From contig NZ_STGF01000003.1 of the NCBI RefSeq assembly GCF_005222705.1, positions 1-64,000 on the forward strand: 64,000 nucleotides of DNA, given 5' to 3'. The notes below the pieces were generated by a model. That model saw only the letters and a list, made by a program, of their open reading frames with translations, was not told the origin of the DNA and searched no databases. This document shows positions 7,050-16,466 of the stretch, piece after piece (positions within the stretch are counted from its first letter, which is position 1; each line of letters begins with the position of its first letter). Made by a program: the position numbers and the translations under genes. Source of the DNA: Paenibacillus sp. SY21-1. Its GTDB lineage: Bacteria; Bacillota; Bacilli; Paenibacillales; Paenibacillaceae.

Positions 7050-7117
7050 CGGCTTTGACCGGCACGTCGCGCATGATCGGGTCGGATTCGCAATCGATAC
7101 GCGTTTTCAGATTTGCT
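7050..7117 (-). pseudogene. guaA relic, internal fragment
   Basis: On the minus strand this reads CESDPIMRDVPVKAGFVD, aligned with [17 protein letters not shown] of the intact guaA product (nucleotides about 16725-16790). The DNA shares CCGGCTTT and GTCGGATTCGC in the same order. It is out of order relative to the 3'-end fragment at 7322, so the relic is rearranged. Confidence 0.65.
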
Positions 7118-7139
7118 GCGCTTTGAGTCTTGGTCTGGC

Positions 7140-7321
7140 GCTCTCCGGTCTGCTTTAAGAAGTGACAAGAGCCTGGAGTACATCATCCAGCTTCATGCTG
7201 TCAGCGGTTATTTCGGGCAGCTTCTTATTGTACGCAGTAATGACAGCTTGCGCTTGCTCCTCCCGATCAATGGCTTTACCGATAGCTTCAGTGATTTATG
7301 GATACTTTGCACTTTCATTAG
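7140..7321 (-). pseudogene. Unidentified coding remnant
   Basis: On the minus strand a reading frame of about 45 codons (ITEAIGKAIDREEQAQAVIT...) runs between two stops, the last near 7155. It looks like the end of a longer helical protein, perhaps a binding protein, but I do not recognise it. It sits between two guaA fragments, so it is probably debris. Confidence 0.35.
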
Positions 7322-7436
7322 CTACTTCCACTCAATCGTTGCTGGTGGCTTCGATTTTACGTCGTACTCGATCCTCTTGACGTTGTCCATCCCGTTAATG
7401 ATACGCAAGGATATTTTTTTCCAGGACGCCCCGAGG
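7322..7436 (-). pseudogene. Displaced guaA 3' end
   Basis: On the minus strand the fragment encodes [16 protein letters not shown] and [14 protein letters not shown], against [16 protein letters not shown] and [14 protein letters not shown] at the end of intact guaA (16467). By eye about three quarters of the bases agree. A run of seven T near 7413-7419 (A on the coding strand) shifts the frame at the upstream edge. It has the same orientation as guaA and lies ~9 kb away, on the far side of the sortase and surface-protein genes. Confidence 0.85.
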
Positions 7437-7484
7437 TAGAACATGCTAGAAACGATAACAGATTGAGCCGGTTTATAAATCGCG

Positions 7485-8264
7485 TCATTTCAGCTTGCGG
7501 GCTATTACCGCTAAACGGCCATTTGGGGTCGAGTACTCGCATGTGGACAGTATCATAAGCGTATCGCCAAATTGAGCGGTTACGCCCGTGTCATATAGAG
7601 CAAGCTTCTGGATATTCTGAACATATGAATCAAATTCGTCGGGCGTACTTACATTCTCAATCTGGTAGTATTTAAAAACGTCGTCCGATTTGCGATAAAC
7701 TTGTGAGAGAATAACGGCAATAATCTCATAATCCTGCTTTTCGTAGAGCGTGCTGAACTGGAACGTTGAATGCTCCTTATAATAGCTTTCCTTTTTATAC
7801 TTCATTAAGTCTTTGAACATCCAGCCGCTTTTCATGTGGTGCCCATGAATCAGCGAAATGTCTGTTCCGTTGGTTCGGCTATGCTCGTCTAAAAAAGGAA
7901 GGCCACTTTTATTCTCTCTTTTATCGAAATCATGATTGAGATAGTACTCTGCATCCTGTAGGTTCTGCATGACCGGGTACTCGATCCGGGTGCCGTCTAT
8001 CTTTAGCCAGCCGACGATGTCCGGGTTCCTCTCGTACAGCTCTTTGAATTCGGGAAGCATGACCGGTTCATTGGGCTTGTCGGACAAAAGGGAGGGGAAT
8101 GCCCCCCCTCCACCTTTATCCGATTCCCCCTTTCTGGAAATGTCCAGCTCCTCCATTTTCTTACGCTCATCATAATCCCGCAGGAAAGTTCCCGTCAGAT
8201 TGACTAGCGAAAATACCAGCACAAGGAATGAAACGACGATAAGAATTTTTTTGATTTTACTCAT
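7485..8264 (-). CDS. Class B sortase
   Basis: A 259-aa membrane-anchored transpeptidase that joins surface proteins to peptidoglycan. It has an N-terminal membrane anchor (about residues 5-27), a Lys/Gly-rich linker, and the sortase barrel with HGHHM (catalytic H142), LSTCEYS (C242) and R250. The pattern [16 protein letters not shown] followed by YYLNHDF is typical of class B. It lies 20 bp after the giant surface-protein gene, so it is most likely the dedicated sortase for that protein. The 3' side is the guaA relic region; no clear terminator was seen. Confidence 0.92.
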   Translation of the reverse strand: MSKIKKILIVVSFLVLVFSLVNLTGTFLRDYDERKKMEELDISRKGESDKGGGGAFPSLLSDKPNEPVMLPEFKELYERNPDIVGWLKIDGTRIEYPVMQNLQDAEYYLNHDFDKRENKSGLPFLDEHSRTNGTDISLIHGHHMKSGWMFKDLMKYKKESYYKEHSTFQFSTLYEKQDYEIIAVILSQVYRKSDDVFKYYQIENVSTPDEFDSYVQNIQKLALYDTGVTAQFGDTLMILSTCEYSTPNGRLAVIARKLK

Positions 8265-8283
8265 TTTCTTACCGCCCTCCCGA

Positions 8284-11200
8284 TTATTGAATAAGCATTT
8301 TCTTCTTGTTGCCGAGGAGACAAACTCCTATCGTAATCAAGGACATCAACGCCAAAATCATATAGAGAATTGGCGATGCGTCGTTATCTCCGGTTTTCGG
8401 AACATCGTCAAGCTCGCTACCGACATTGCCGGTTCCGTTATTACCGCTGTCGGTTCCACTGTTACCGTTGTCGCTGTCGGTTCCGCCGTTGCCGTTGCCG
8501 GTTCCGCCGTTGCCGTTGTCGGTTCCGCCATTGTCGCTGTCGGTTCCGCCATTGTCGCTGTCGGTTCCGCCATTGCCATTGTCGGTTCCGCCGTTGCCGT
8601 TGTCGGTTCCGCCGGAGCCGTTGTCGGTTCCGCCATTGCCGCTGTCGATTCCGCCATTGCCGCTGCCGGTTCCGCCATTGCCGCTGTCGATTCCGCCATT
8701 GCCGCTGCCGATTCCGCCGGAGCCGCTGCCATTATCGGAGCTGCCGCCGGAGCCTCCGCCGGAACGGATCGGCTTCATTGGCACGTCGTATCGTACAATG
8801 TCGAAGTCGACCGAAATCGTATGGCTTCTGTGCGTCTCGTAGCCTTCCTTCGTTACAATCAGATAGTAGTCCGCCTCAGGAAATACCATGTATGCATAGA
8901 ATCCGTCCGCATCGCTATCCTGCTCAGGGCTCTTGTTGTCATGCGGCGGGAAATTCGGAACCGCAGGAAGCGTTACTTTTGTATCTGGCGTGCGACCGTT
9001 GTCTCTGTTTCGCTGCGTATCCGCATAATACAGGGTAACCTTCGCTCCGGCGATTTTCGTACCCGTAACGGCATCTCCTGTTGTTTCATCGTAAACCGTA
9101 CCGTACGGGTCAACCAATTCCTCAGAAATATTCAGCTCTCCGTTAGCTTTTACGTCCAATTGCGCCACTTTCAAGAGCAGCTCTTCGCCGGTATCGGCTT
9201 GGTAGCGAACTTCCATGGTGTATTTCTGCTCGCTTAGCCCTTCCACGGAAAACGTACCGTTCGCAGCCATCGAAAACGCCTTCGGATGACCATTTTCCTC
9301 CAGGTAATTGCCGTTCTTGTCCTTCAAATAAATACGCATGTGGCTGGTAAACGAATTGTCGAATAGCTCCGTTGCTCCATTTGGCTGTTTGAACAGAACG
9401 ATCCCTACCGCCGTAATGTCCGCCGGAACGGTCTCGTCCGTCACACTGCCGGCCACATTTGCTTTTTGCGTGAATTCAACAGGAACCTCGGTTCCGCCTA
9501 CCTGATACCGCTTCGTATACGTGATCGTATAGTCGGTATCTGCTGCGACCGGAAGAGAATACTCCCCCTTCTCGCTCGTCACCGTCTGAGTCGTCTTGCC
9601 CGTCTTCAGGTCGGTCACCGTGATGGGCGCATTCGGAATCACTTCTCCCGTATTGTTGTCGCGCAGCACGCCTTCCAGATAGGGGCGTGTGTTGACAAAG
9701 TGTGCCTCGGCCACGATATTCTCCGGGACCGTTCCCGTGCGGACAAAACTTGCAGGATCTGTCACATAACCATCCGTCGTATAATCCTCCTGCGTAACCT
9801 TATACTGAAGATACGTCGGCAGTCCTTGCATAACGAACGTCTGGCCATCTGCAAGCTCGAAGCTCTCTCCGCTCCTGATCGTGCCTGTGCTCCCATCCGA
9901 CTTCTCATAGGCGTAGGATCCATCCGATCCCTCGCCTGTAAAGACAACCGTGTACGTGAATGCTTTCTTCTTGTCGTCATCTTTGCCTTTAACGGTATTG
10001 CTGATGAGCAACCCGCCTTTTATGACCCGTGTATTCGTGAACGGGATGACCTCATCCTGGCCTTTTATCACTCCGGCGCCCTCAAGCTCCTGTGGAAACG
10101 TCACGTATCCATCGGCTGTGTAGTCTGTTTGAACAACTGTATAGTTCAGATGCTCCGGTAGATCCAAAATGGCCAATGTCTCTCCGTCCTTGAGCCGGAA
10201 GCTGTCGCCGGACTTGATCGTACCTATGCTTCCGTCCGACTTTTCGTATGCGTAGCTTTCGTCCTTGCCCGCATCCTCGAATCTGACGGTATACTCGAAC
10301 TCTCTCGACTTATCGCCGCCGTTGCCCATAACCTTATTGCTGATGGTCAGATTGCCTTGTACCGGCTTAGGCACAGGCTTCATTGGCACGTCGTATCGTA
10401 CGATGTCGAAGTCGACCGAAATCGTATGGCTTCTGTGCGTCTCGTAGCTTTCCTTCGTTACAATCAGATAATAGTCCGCCTCAGGAAATACCATGTACGC
10501 ATAGAATCCGTCCGCATCGCTATCCTGCTCCGGGCTCTTGTTGTCATGCGGCGGGAAATTCGGAACCGCTGGAAGCGTTACTTTTGTATCTGGCGTGCGA
10601 CCGTTGTCTCTGTTTCGCTGCGTATCCGCATAATACAGGGTAACCTTCGCTCCGGCGATTTTCGTACCCGTAACGGCATCTCCTGTTGTTTCATCGTAAA
10701 CCGTACCGTACGGGTCAACCAATTCCTCAGAAATATTCAGCTCTCCGTTAGCTTTTACGTCCAATTGCGCTACTTTTAGAAGCAGCTCCTCGCCCGTATC
10801 GGCTTGATAGCGAACTTCCATCGTGTATTTCTGCTCGCTCAGTCCCTCCACGGAAAACGTCCCGTTCGCAGCCATCGGAAACGCCTTAGGTTGGCCGTTT
10901 TCCTTCAGGTAATTGCCGTCCTTGTCCTTCAAATAAATGCGCATGTGGCTGGTAAACGAATTGTCGAATAGCTCCGTTGCTCCATTTGGCTGTTTGAACA
11001 GAACGATCCCTACCGCCGTAATGTCCGCCGGAACGGTCTCGTCCGTCACACTGCCGGCCACATTTGCTTTTTGCGTGAATTCAACAGGAACCTCGGTTCC
11101 GCCTACCTGATACCGCTTCGTATACGTGATCGTATAGTCGGTACCTGCTATGGCCGGAAGAGAATACTCGCCCTTCTCGTTCGTCACCGCCTGAGTCGAC

Positions 11201-14200
11201 TTGCCCGTCTTCAGATCGGTCACCGTGATAGGCACATTCGGAATGGCTTCGCCCGTATTGTTGTCGCGCAGCACGCCTTCCAGATAGGGGCGAGTGTTGA
11301 CAAAGTGCGCCTCGGCCACGATATTCTCCGGGACCGTTCCCGTGCGGACAAAACTTGCAGGATCTGTCACATAACCATCCGTCGTATAATCCTCCTGCGT
11401 AACCTTATACTGAAGATACGTCGGCAGTCCTTGCACAACGAACGTTTGGCCATCTGAAAGCTCGAAGCTCTCTCCGCTCCTGATCGTTCCCGTGCTGCCA
11501 TCCGACTTCTCATAAACGTAGGATTCATCCGATCCCTCGCCTGTAAAGACAACCGTATACGTAAACTGCTTCTGCTTGTCGTCAGCTTTACCCTTAACCG
11601 TGTTGCTGACGAGCAGTCCGCCCTTTATCACCCGTGTGTTCGTGAACGGAACAATTTCATCTTGGCCCTGCATGATTCCTGTGTCGTAACGTTCCTGTGG
11701 AGTCGTCACGTATCCATCGGTTGTGTAGTCTGTTTGGATAACGGTATATTGCAACTGCTTGGGAAGATCCAGAATATCCAGTGTCTCTCCGTCCTTAAGC
11801 CGGAAGCTGTCGCCGGATTTGATCGTACCCTTGCTGCCGTCCGACATTTCGTATGCGTAGCTTTTTTCCTTGCCCGCATCCTCGAAGCTGACGGTATACT
11901 CAAAATCCTTCGTCTTGTCGCCGCCATTGCCCATTACCAGATTGCTAATGGTCAGCTTGCTGACGATCCGTTCATTGACGAAGTCCGCCTTGTGATCGCC
12001 TTTATTCTCGATCGTGCCGGACACTTCTCTCGTCTCCGGCGTGGTCGTATAACCTTCAACAGCCGTATAATCGGCTTCGGTTACCGTATAGACCAGATCC
12101 CTGGGCAATGCCGGAATGGTTACGGACTCCTCATGCTTCAAGGTGATCTTGTCACCGCTCTTGATGATGCCGAATGTATTGTCCGGTTTCTTATAGACGT
12201 ACTCTCCGTCTTTGCCTTCGCCAGTAAAGGTCACTGTGAATTCAAAATTCTTAAGAATATCGCCGCCGTTGCCTTCAACCTTATTGCTAATCGTCAGCTT
12301 TCCTTGCGCCGGCGTAGGCACAACCAGAGGATCATCGGAGGTTACTCTTACTCCATCAACCCAGATGGGCTTCCCGGGCGTATTCCCGACGTATACCTGA
12401 TAAATCCTTGTGGTCGGCAGCCATGTTGTTGTGTCAATATACGTTTCCTTCAGTTCGTAATACCCCGGGTCCGGGAAAAGCAGATTAAGCCTTCCGCCAT
12501 TGCCCGTTGTTCCTTTGGCGATTTCAGTCCCGTTGTCCTTTTTGAAGAGCGTAAACACTACGCCATTCAACGGATTGCCATCGGGATCTACCTTTTTCAT
12601 GGGCAGCAGGGCATTGGAGGTTGAGCTGCCGGCGACGTCCGAACTGTCCAGCGCGCTTTCGCTTCTGGCGCTGACGGATTTCAGCTTGTCATCGCCCTCC
12701 AGCTTGACTTCATTGCCCATTTTGTCACCGGGCTTCGCTATCGTTGGATCGACCTCGGTTTGGTACACAAACTGATAAAATTTGTTTGGATCGTTCATTT
12801 TGAAGGTTAGCACCGTAGTGCCATTCGCACCCGCTGCTGCTTCTACCTGAACTTCGGCATTCGGGTCGCTCAGATCCAATGCCGCACCAGCTCGCTGCAG
12901 AGCGCCGCTTGGCGTTAGCTCGGCAGGATATACCGCCATGCTAGGCGTCGTAAGCACAAGCTTTCCGTTTACTTCATAGCGGGGATTCATGCCGGCGCCT
13001 AGAGTGTCCTGCAAATAAACGCCTTGCTCCATGTTGAATGGCGGCGTATAGTTTACTGTCCATTCCAGCACCCCTGGAGCCGGCTTAGTTACCGATTTGC
13101 CCAAGGTTTGAATAGGCACGATGATCTTACGTTGTTCACTGAGAACCTTTTCCTCCCCGCCCCATGTCATATGAAGGTCGGCTTTGTTATGCAGCACTTG
13201 CTTGTCCGTCCCGTTAGTCGTATATTCCTCCAAATATTTCTCTAATGCCGCATTGGATGGTCTCGCCTTTACCAAAATAACATACGGGCTTTCCAAATTA
13301 GAAAAGGTAAAGGTTCCTATGTTTCCGCTGTGAGAGAAGCTGACCACATGGGCATCCGTACCTGGCTCGATTATGGTTCTGGCGTCGTTTCTGACACCAT
13401 ACTCGGTACCTGCGACATTGTCCGAATAGCCTTTCCAAAGCTCAAAATCTTTGCCCTCGGAAAACGGAACGAATTCCCAGCCTTCCGGCAGCGTATCCAC
13501 TAGCTTGATATCGCTGATGACTCGGCTTCCGCCCTGCTTGGCCATTTCGTCTGTGTTGTATCCCGGCATATTCACTCCCAGGCGGAATGTAACCGTTTTG
13601 GTTATCCGGTCATAGCCAGAGATCGTCCACGTTTCATTGCTGTCGTTTCTAATATAGCTGTTAACGTTATTCGGAGTCACATTTTCAAACGTTCCATCCT
13701 CTTTCAATGGCCTTGACGCAAAAAGCATATCCTTGTTCAGCATGCGCAAATGAAGATTAGCGTTGTTCTGCGCCGTTTTTACGCTTGCCCCCTCAATCAG
13801 AACAGCCCGATTCCAGTGTGCTTTACCAGCATCGAAATTCTGCCTGAAGAGAATGTCCGGCCTGGTCTCAAGGGAACGGAAGCTGAAGGATGCAGCAGTG
13901 TCGGTGTACCCGGTCGCTTTGATCAAATCCGCCACGACTTCGCCGTTCACCGTCAAAGGAAAGACCTTCAAGGTTAAGCTGCTTGCGCTCTTTAGGGTAC
14001 CTTCGTGATATTGCTTCCAAAGCTGGGCTGTATTAATGCCCCCCTTGATTTTCGCAATCGTTTCCGCGCTAACCTCGCCGGTTTCATCCACGGCGTTGTT
14101 CAGGACATTCAAATCCCCGCCGTGCACGAGTACATCGTATACCGCTGCATTCGGCAAGGCATATTGCGGCGCTAGATTAACGCTCCACGTGATGCCGCCC

Positions 14201-15819
14201 AGGTTATAATCCTCCATCGTAATCGAGCCTACTTTTGTAAAAGTATGAGCGCCGATTGTGATGATTGCCTCGTCGGTTACAGCAACAGGTCTTACATCAG
14301 TTGTCACATCATTATTCTGAATGCCATCCGGCGTGTCCAGCTTCCAGTTGGCGCGCGGGTCGATTCTAAAGCTGGAGCCGCTTGCCACCTTGCTCTTGAT
14401 CTCTAATTCCACTTTTCCATTAATATCGCCAAAGGAATAAACGCCGTTTGAATCCGGTACGATTTCCGCTTCTTCAGATGCAACGCCATTCTCCCATGTC
14501 CGCCACTCGGCAGATAGAAAGTTCAGTCCTGCAGGCAATACATTAGCAATCGAAAAGTCCTTTAAACCTTTTTTATTGTATTGGTTTACAACAACTCTCC
14601 AAGTTATGGTTTCATTGGAATGGTCATAAGAACCAGATGCTTGAATCCAGTCGGGCGCAATCCACGATTCTCTTTCCGCACTGGCCTTTACATCAGCGCT
14701 CGCATTTCTCAGTTCCACTTTCGGGTCAAACCGTTGTCCGCCATTCCGACCGGGATCGATTGCCACGTTACGATACTCTTTATAAAACATATCCTTATGG
14801 AACCACGCCTGATACTCAACCTTTGGTTCGACCCCCGTTCCCGCCGGGAAGATGTAGCTTAAACTGCCATCTACATCAATGGTTGGCTCTACCTTAGTGC
14901 CGTTGACCTCGAAGGATCCCGGTACATAGACCATATGATAATCGGAAGGCTTCGTATAGAACGTCAATCCATCAAGCGGCAGCTTGATGGTTGGGTCAAG
15001 CACATCAAAGGAGGACGGAGTAGACTGGATGGTCAGATAACCATCTTGATAAGCCGGTACGGTCACATACCACCAGGTCCAGCTCCCATTCTTTGGCCAG
15101 TTGTTTCCTGCCAGGTTGATGCTGTACCCCGGTGTAACATTCGGGTTCTTTAGCTCGTACGCTCCCCCGAAAATCGAGATGGGCTTTGTTTCGCCATACT
15201 CCATTCCCGTTACATCTGCATCGGCAGTCGTTTCAAAACTAAAGACAATACCTCGTCCAACCCCATTGAAAAAGTTATCATCGCCGTTAAATACAATTCT
15301 GATGCTATTCGGGGTGAAATAGACTGTGCCCAGCTGTCTTATGCCGGATTCCGTCTGTGCATTCAGGGATCTGGTAGCAGTCGGCAGCACCACTTCCTTG
15401 AAGTAATCGTCTCTTTTTAACTCAATCCAGTCACCCTTTTGGATGTATTTCTCAGGATCTGCATTCGTCGGGTTCGAATCATCGCCATTCACAGGTACCT
15501 TTAAATTTGCCGATTTGAGAGTAAACGGCTGTCTCCCCTGAATCGTACCGCCTGAATGAACAATGACACTTCCCTGTGTTATTTCCAAAGGAAAGGCTGG
15601 GTTAGCCTCCATAAACACCGTTGTTTTGTCCGTCGGGCCTTCCGCCATTAATGCAAAATTGTTCAACGTGTCGGGTTCGCTCGCCACTTCCGTATCGGTA
15701 TCGTTACGCACGCTCTCCGCATATGCGGCAGCAGGCAACATCACCGTCTGCAAGATAAGCAAAACTGCCAACAAAAATGGCAGCAACGCTTTGCTTACCT
15801 TGCTATTTCGTTTCGACAC
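8284..15819 (-). CDS. Giant cell-wall-anchored surface protein with repeated pilin-like domains
   Basis: About 2511 aa. The start is set at GTG 15819 (VSKRNSKVSK), because GGAGGAG lies 6 nt before it; an ATG five codons upstream overlaps that site. Layout: signal peptide ending near AAAYAES; a ~1000-residue N-terminal region of DUF11/adhesin-like beta domains; a SpaA-type domain near residue 1070 (MKKVDPDGNPLNGVVFTLF); several ~110-residue DUF5979-like domains (LTISNKVxGNGGD); and carboxypeptidase-regulatory-like domains (LRDNNTGEAIPNVPITVTD). A ~535-residue block occurs twice in tandem. A Gly/Asn/Ser/Asp-rich spacer precedes the sorting signal VPKTGD, a hydrophobic helix and GNKKK. It probably acts in adhesion or as a wall fibre; the ligand is unknown. 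Confidence 0.92.
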   Translation of the reverse strand: MSKRNSKVSKALLPFLLAVLLILQTVMLPAAAYAESVRNDTDTEVASEPDTLNNFALMAEGPTDKTTVFMEANPAFPLEITQGSVIVHSGGTIQGRQPFTLKSANLKVPVNGDDSNPTNADPEKYIQKGDWIELKRDDYFKEVVLPTATRSLNAQTESGIRQLGTVYFTPNSIRIVFNGDDNFFNGVGRGIVFSFETTADADVTGMEYGETKPISIFGGAYELKNPNVTPGYSINLAGNNWPKNGSWTWWYVTVPAYQDGYLTIQSTPSSFDVLDPTIKLPLDGLTFYTKPSDYHMVYVPGSFEVNGTKVEPTIDVDGSLSYIFPAGTGVEPKVEYQAWFHKDMFYKEYRNVAIDPGRNGGQRFDPKVELRNASADVKASAERESWIAPDWIQASGSYDHSNETITWRVVVNQYNKKGLKDFSIANVLPAGLNFLSAEWRTWENGVASEEAEIVPDSNGVYSFGDINGKVELEIKSKVASGSSFRIDPRANWKLDTPDGIQNNDVTTDVRPVAVTDEAIITIGAHTFTKVGSITMEDYNLGGITWSVNLAPQYALPNAAVYDVLVHGGDLNVLNNAVDETGEVSAETIAKIKGGINTAQLWKQYHEGTLKSASSLTLKVFPLTVNGEVVADLIKATGYTDTAASFSFRSLETRPDILFRQNFDAGKAHWNRAVLIEGASVKTAQNNANLHLRMLNKDMLFASRPLKEDGTFENVTPNNVNSYIRNDSNETWTISGYDRITKTVTFRLGVNMPGYNTDEMAKQGGSRVISDIKLVDTLPEGWEFVPFSEGKDFELWKGYSDNVAGTEYGVRNDARTIIEPGTDAHVVSFSHSGNIGTFTFSNLESPYVILVKARPSNAALEKYLEEYTTNGTDKQVLHNKADLHMTWGGEEKVLSEQRKIIVPIQTLGKSVTKPAPGVLEWTVNYTPPFNMEQGVYLQDTLGAGMNPRYEVNGKLVLTTPSMAVYPAELTPSGALQRAGAALDLSDPNAEVQVEAAAGANGTTVLTFKMNDPNKFYQFVYQTEVDPTIAKPGDKMGNEVKLEGDDKLKSVSARSESALDSSDVAGSSTSNALLPMKKVDPDGNPLNGVVFTLFKKDNGTEIAKGTTGNGGRLNLLFPDPGYYELKETYIDTTTWLPTTRIYQVYVGNTPGKPIWVDGVRVTSDDPLVVPTPAQGKLTISNKVEGNGGDILKNFEFTVTFTGEGKDGEYVYKKPDNTFGIIKSGDKITLKHEESVTIPALPRDLVYTVTEADYTAVEGYTTTPETREVSGTIENKGDHKADFVNERIVSKLTISNLVMGNGGDKTKDFEYTVSFEDAGKEKSYAYEMSDGSKGTIKSGDSFRLKDGETLDILDLPKQLQYTVIQTDYTTDGYVTTPQERYDTGIMQGQDEIVPFTNTRVIKGGLLVSNTVKGKADDKQKQFTYTVVFTGEGSDESYVYEKSDGSTGTIRSGESFELSDGQTFVVQGLPTYLQYKVTQEDYTTDGYVTDPASFVRTGTVPENIVAEAHFVNTRPYLEGVLRDNNTGEAIPNVPITVTDLKTGKSTQAVTNEKGEYSLPAIAGTDYTITYTKRYQVGGTEVPVEFTQKANVAGSVTDETVPADITAVGIVLFKQPNGATELFDNSFTSHMRIYLKDKDGNYLKENGQPKAFPMAANGTFSVEGLSEQKYTMEVRYQADTGEELLLKVAQLDVKANGELNISEELVDPYGTVYDETTGDAVTGTKIAGAKVTLYYADTQRNRDNGRTPDTKVTLPAVPNFPPHDNKSPEQDSDADGFYAYMVFPEADYYLIVTKESYETHRSHTISVDFDIVRYDVPMKPVPKPVQGNLTISNKVMGNGGDKSREFEYTVRFEDAGKDESYAYEKSDGSIGTIKSGDSFRLKDGETLAILDLPEHLNYTVVQTDYTADGYVTFPQELEGAGVIKGQDEVIPFTNTRVIKGGLLISNTVKGKDDDKKKAFTYTVVFTGEGSDGSYAYEKSDGSTGTIRSGESFELADGQTFVMQGLPTYLQYKVTQEDYTTDGYVTDPASFVRTGTVPENIVAEAHFVNTRPYLEGVLRDNNTGEVIPNAPITVTDLKTGKTTQTVTSEKGEYSLPVAADTDYTITYTKRYQVGGTEVPVEFTQKANVAGSVTDETVPADITAVGIVLFKQPNGATELFDNSFTSHMRIYLKDKNGNYLEENGHPKAFSMAANGTFSVEGLSEQKYTMEVRYQADTGEELLLKVAQLDVKANGELNISEELVDPYGTVYDETTGDAVTGTKIAGAKVTLYYADTQRNRDNGRTPDTKVTLPAVPNFPPHDNKSPEQDSDADGFYAYMVFPEADYYLIVTKEGYETHRSHTISVDFDIVRYDVPMKPIRSGGGSGGSSDNGSGSGGIGSGNGGIDSGNGGTGSGNGGIDSGNGGTDNGSGGTDNGNGGTDNGNGGTDSDNGGTDSDNGGTDNGNGGTGNGNGGTDSDNGNSGTDSGNNGTGNVGSELDDVPKTGDNDASPILYMILALMSLITIGVCLLGNKKKMLIQ
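8430..8760. repeat. Short tandem repeats coding a Gly/Asn/Ser/Asp-rich wall-spanning spacer
   Basis: Repeats of roughly 15-18 bp (GGTTCCGCCATTGCCGTTGTC type on the plus strand) encode GGTDNGN, GGIDSGN and similar units just before the sorting signal. The low-complexity pattern leaves several other frames open; those are artefacts. Confidence 0.85.
8765..11975. repeat. 1.6-kb tandem duplication inside the surface-protein gene
   Basis: The sequence beginning at 8774 recurs at 10379 with an offset of 1605 bp (535 codons), and similarity continues to about 11975. Long stretches are identical (for example 8930-9240 against 10535-10840). Each unit holds two DUF5979-like domains plus regulatory-like beta domains. 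Confidence 0.9.
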
Positions 15820-16306
15820 CAAAGTCTCCTCCATTCCACTAAATCTGCGCCATAGTTTGTTGACAGTAGGATAATCCTCGATATAACGCCTCACGCGAAT
15901 AAACCCATGCTGTTTGCCCGGCCGGCCATGTCGACCATCCAAAGCTCAAGGAATTCAGATGCAACGGGTTCATGCCGGACATACAGGCGGTGGTCTGTCC
16001 TTCGTATTTCCTCCTCCTTTCCTTCGAGCAATTTCGCCATAATACATACCGAAATGGAATAATGCACCAGTTGTCAATGCGCATCCATCATTATACTAAG
16101 CCAATCTGTACAAAAAATAGACATGGCTCGACACGGGAGTTCTAGTTACTTTTTCCCACTCAGCAGCGCATGATTGACTGCCTATTATCAGCCGCTTTAG
16201 TCGTCGGTGAATTAAGAACGCCCAAGGACGATGGCTTTTTGCTTGCGTCGACGACATGAGTTTGGGGATTAGATGTAGGCGACATACCTCTTAGCTAAGC
16301 CCCGGG
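15820..16306. other. Intergenic region, no gene seen
   Basis: About 490 bp between the surface-protein start and the guaA terminator. TATAAT occurs on the minus strand near 16094-16099 but without a good -35 box. A TTGACA near 16072 on the minus strand has no matching -10. No other feature was identified. Confidence 0.5.
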
Positions 16307-16361
16307 CAAAAAAAATACTCCCTTCTATTTGCGAAATCACGCAAATAAAAGAGAGTATTTT
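16307..16361 (-). terminator. guaA terminator
   Basis: On the minus strand AATACTCTCTTTTATTTGCG pairs with CGCAAATAGAAGGGAGTATT, followed by eight T. It is about 105 bp after the guaA stop. A diverged copy is at 6951-7004. Confidence 0.85.
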
Positions 16362-16466
16362 GAAACATGCAATTGTTGCAGATAAATCGGGATTTCCGTC
16401 GCGCCAATGCTAGAAACCTTATAAATCAAGGCTTAGGGTCATTGGTAAATAGGAATATTCACCAAG

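Noticed and set aside
8370..9038. Arg/Cys-rich and Pro-rich open frames opposite the surface protein
   Set aside because: They arise from the Gly/Asn/Ser/Asp repeat of the wall-spanning region; no ribosome binding site.
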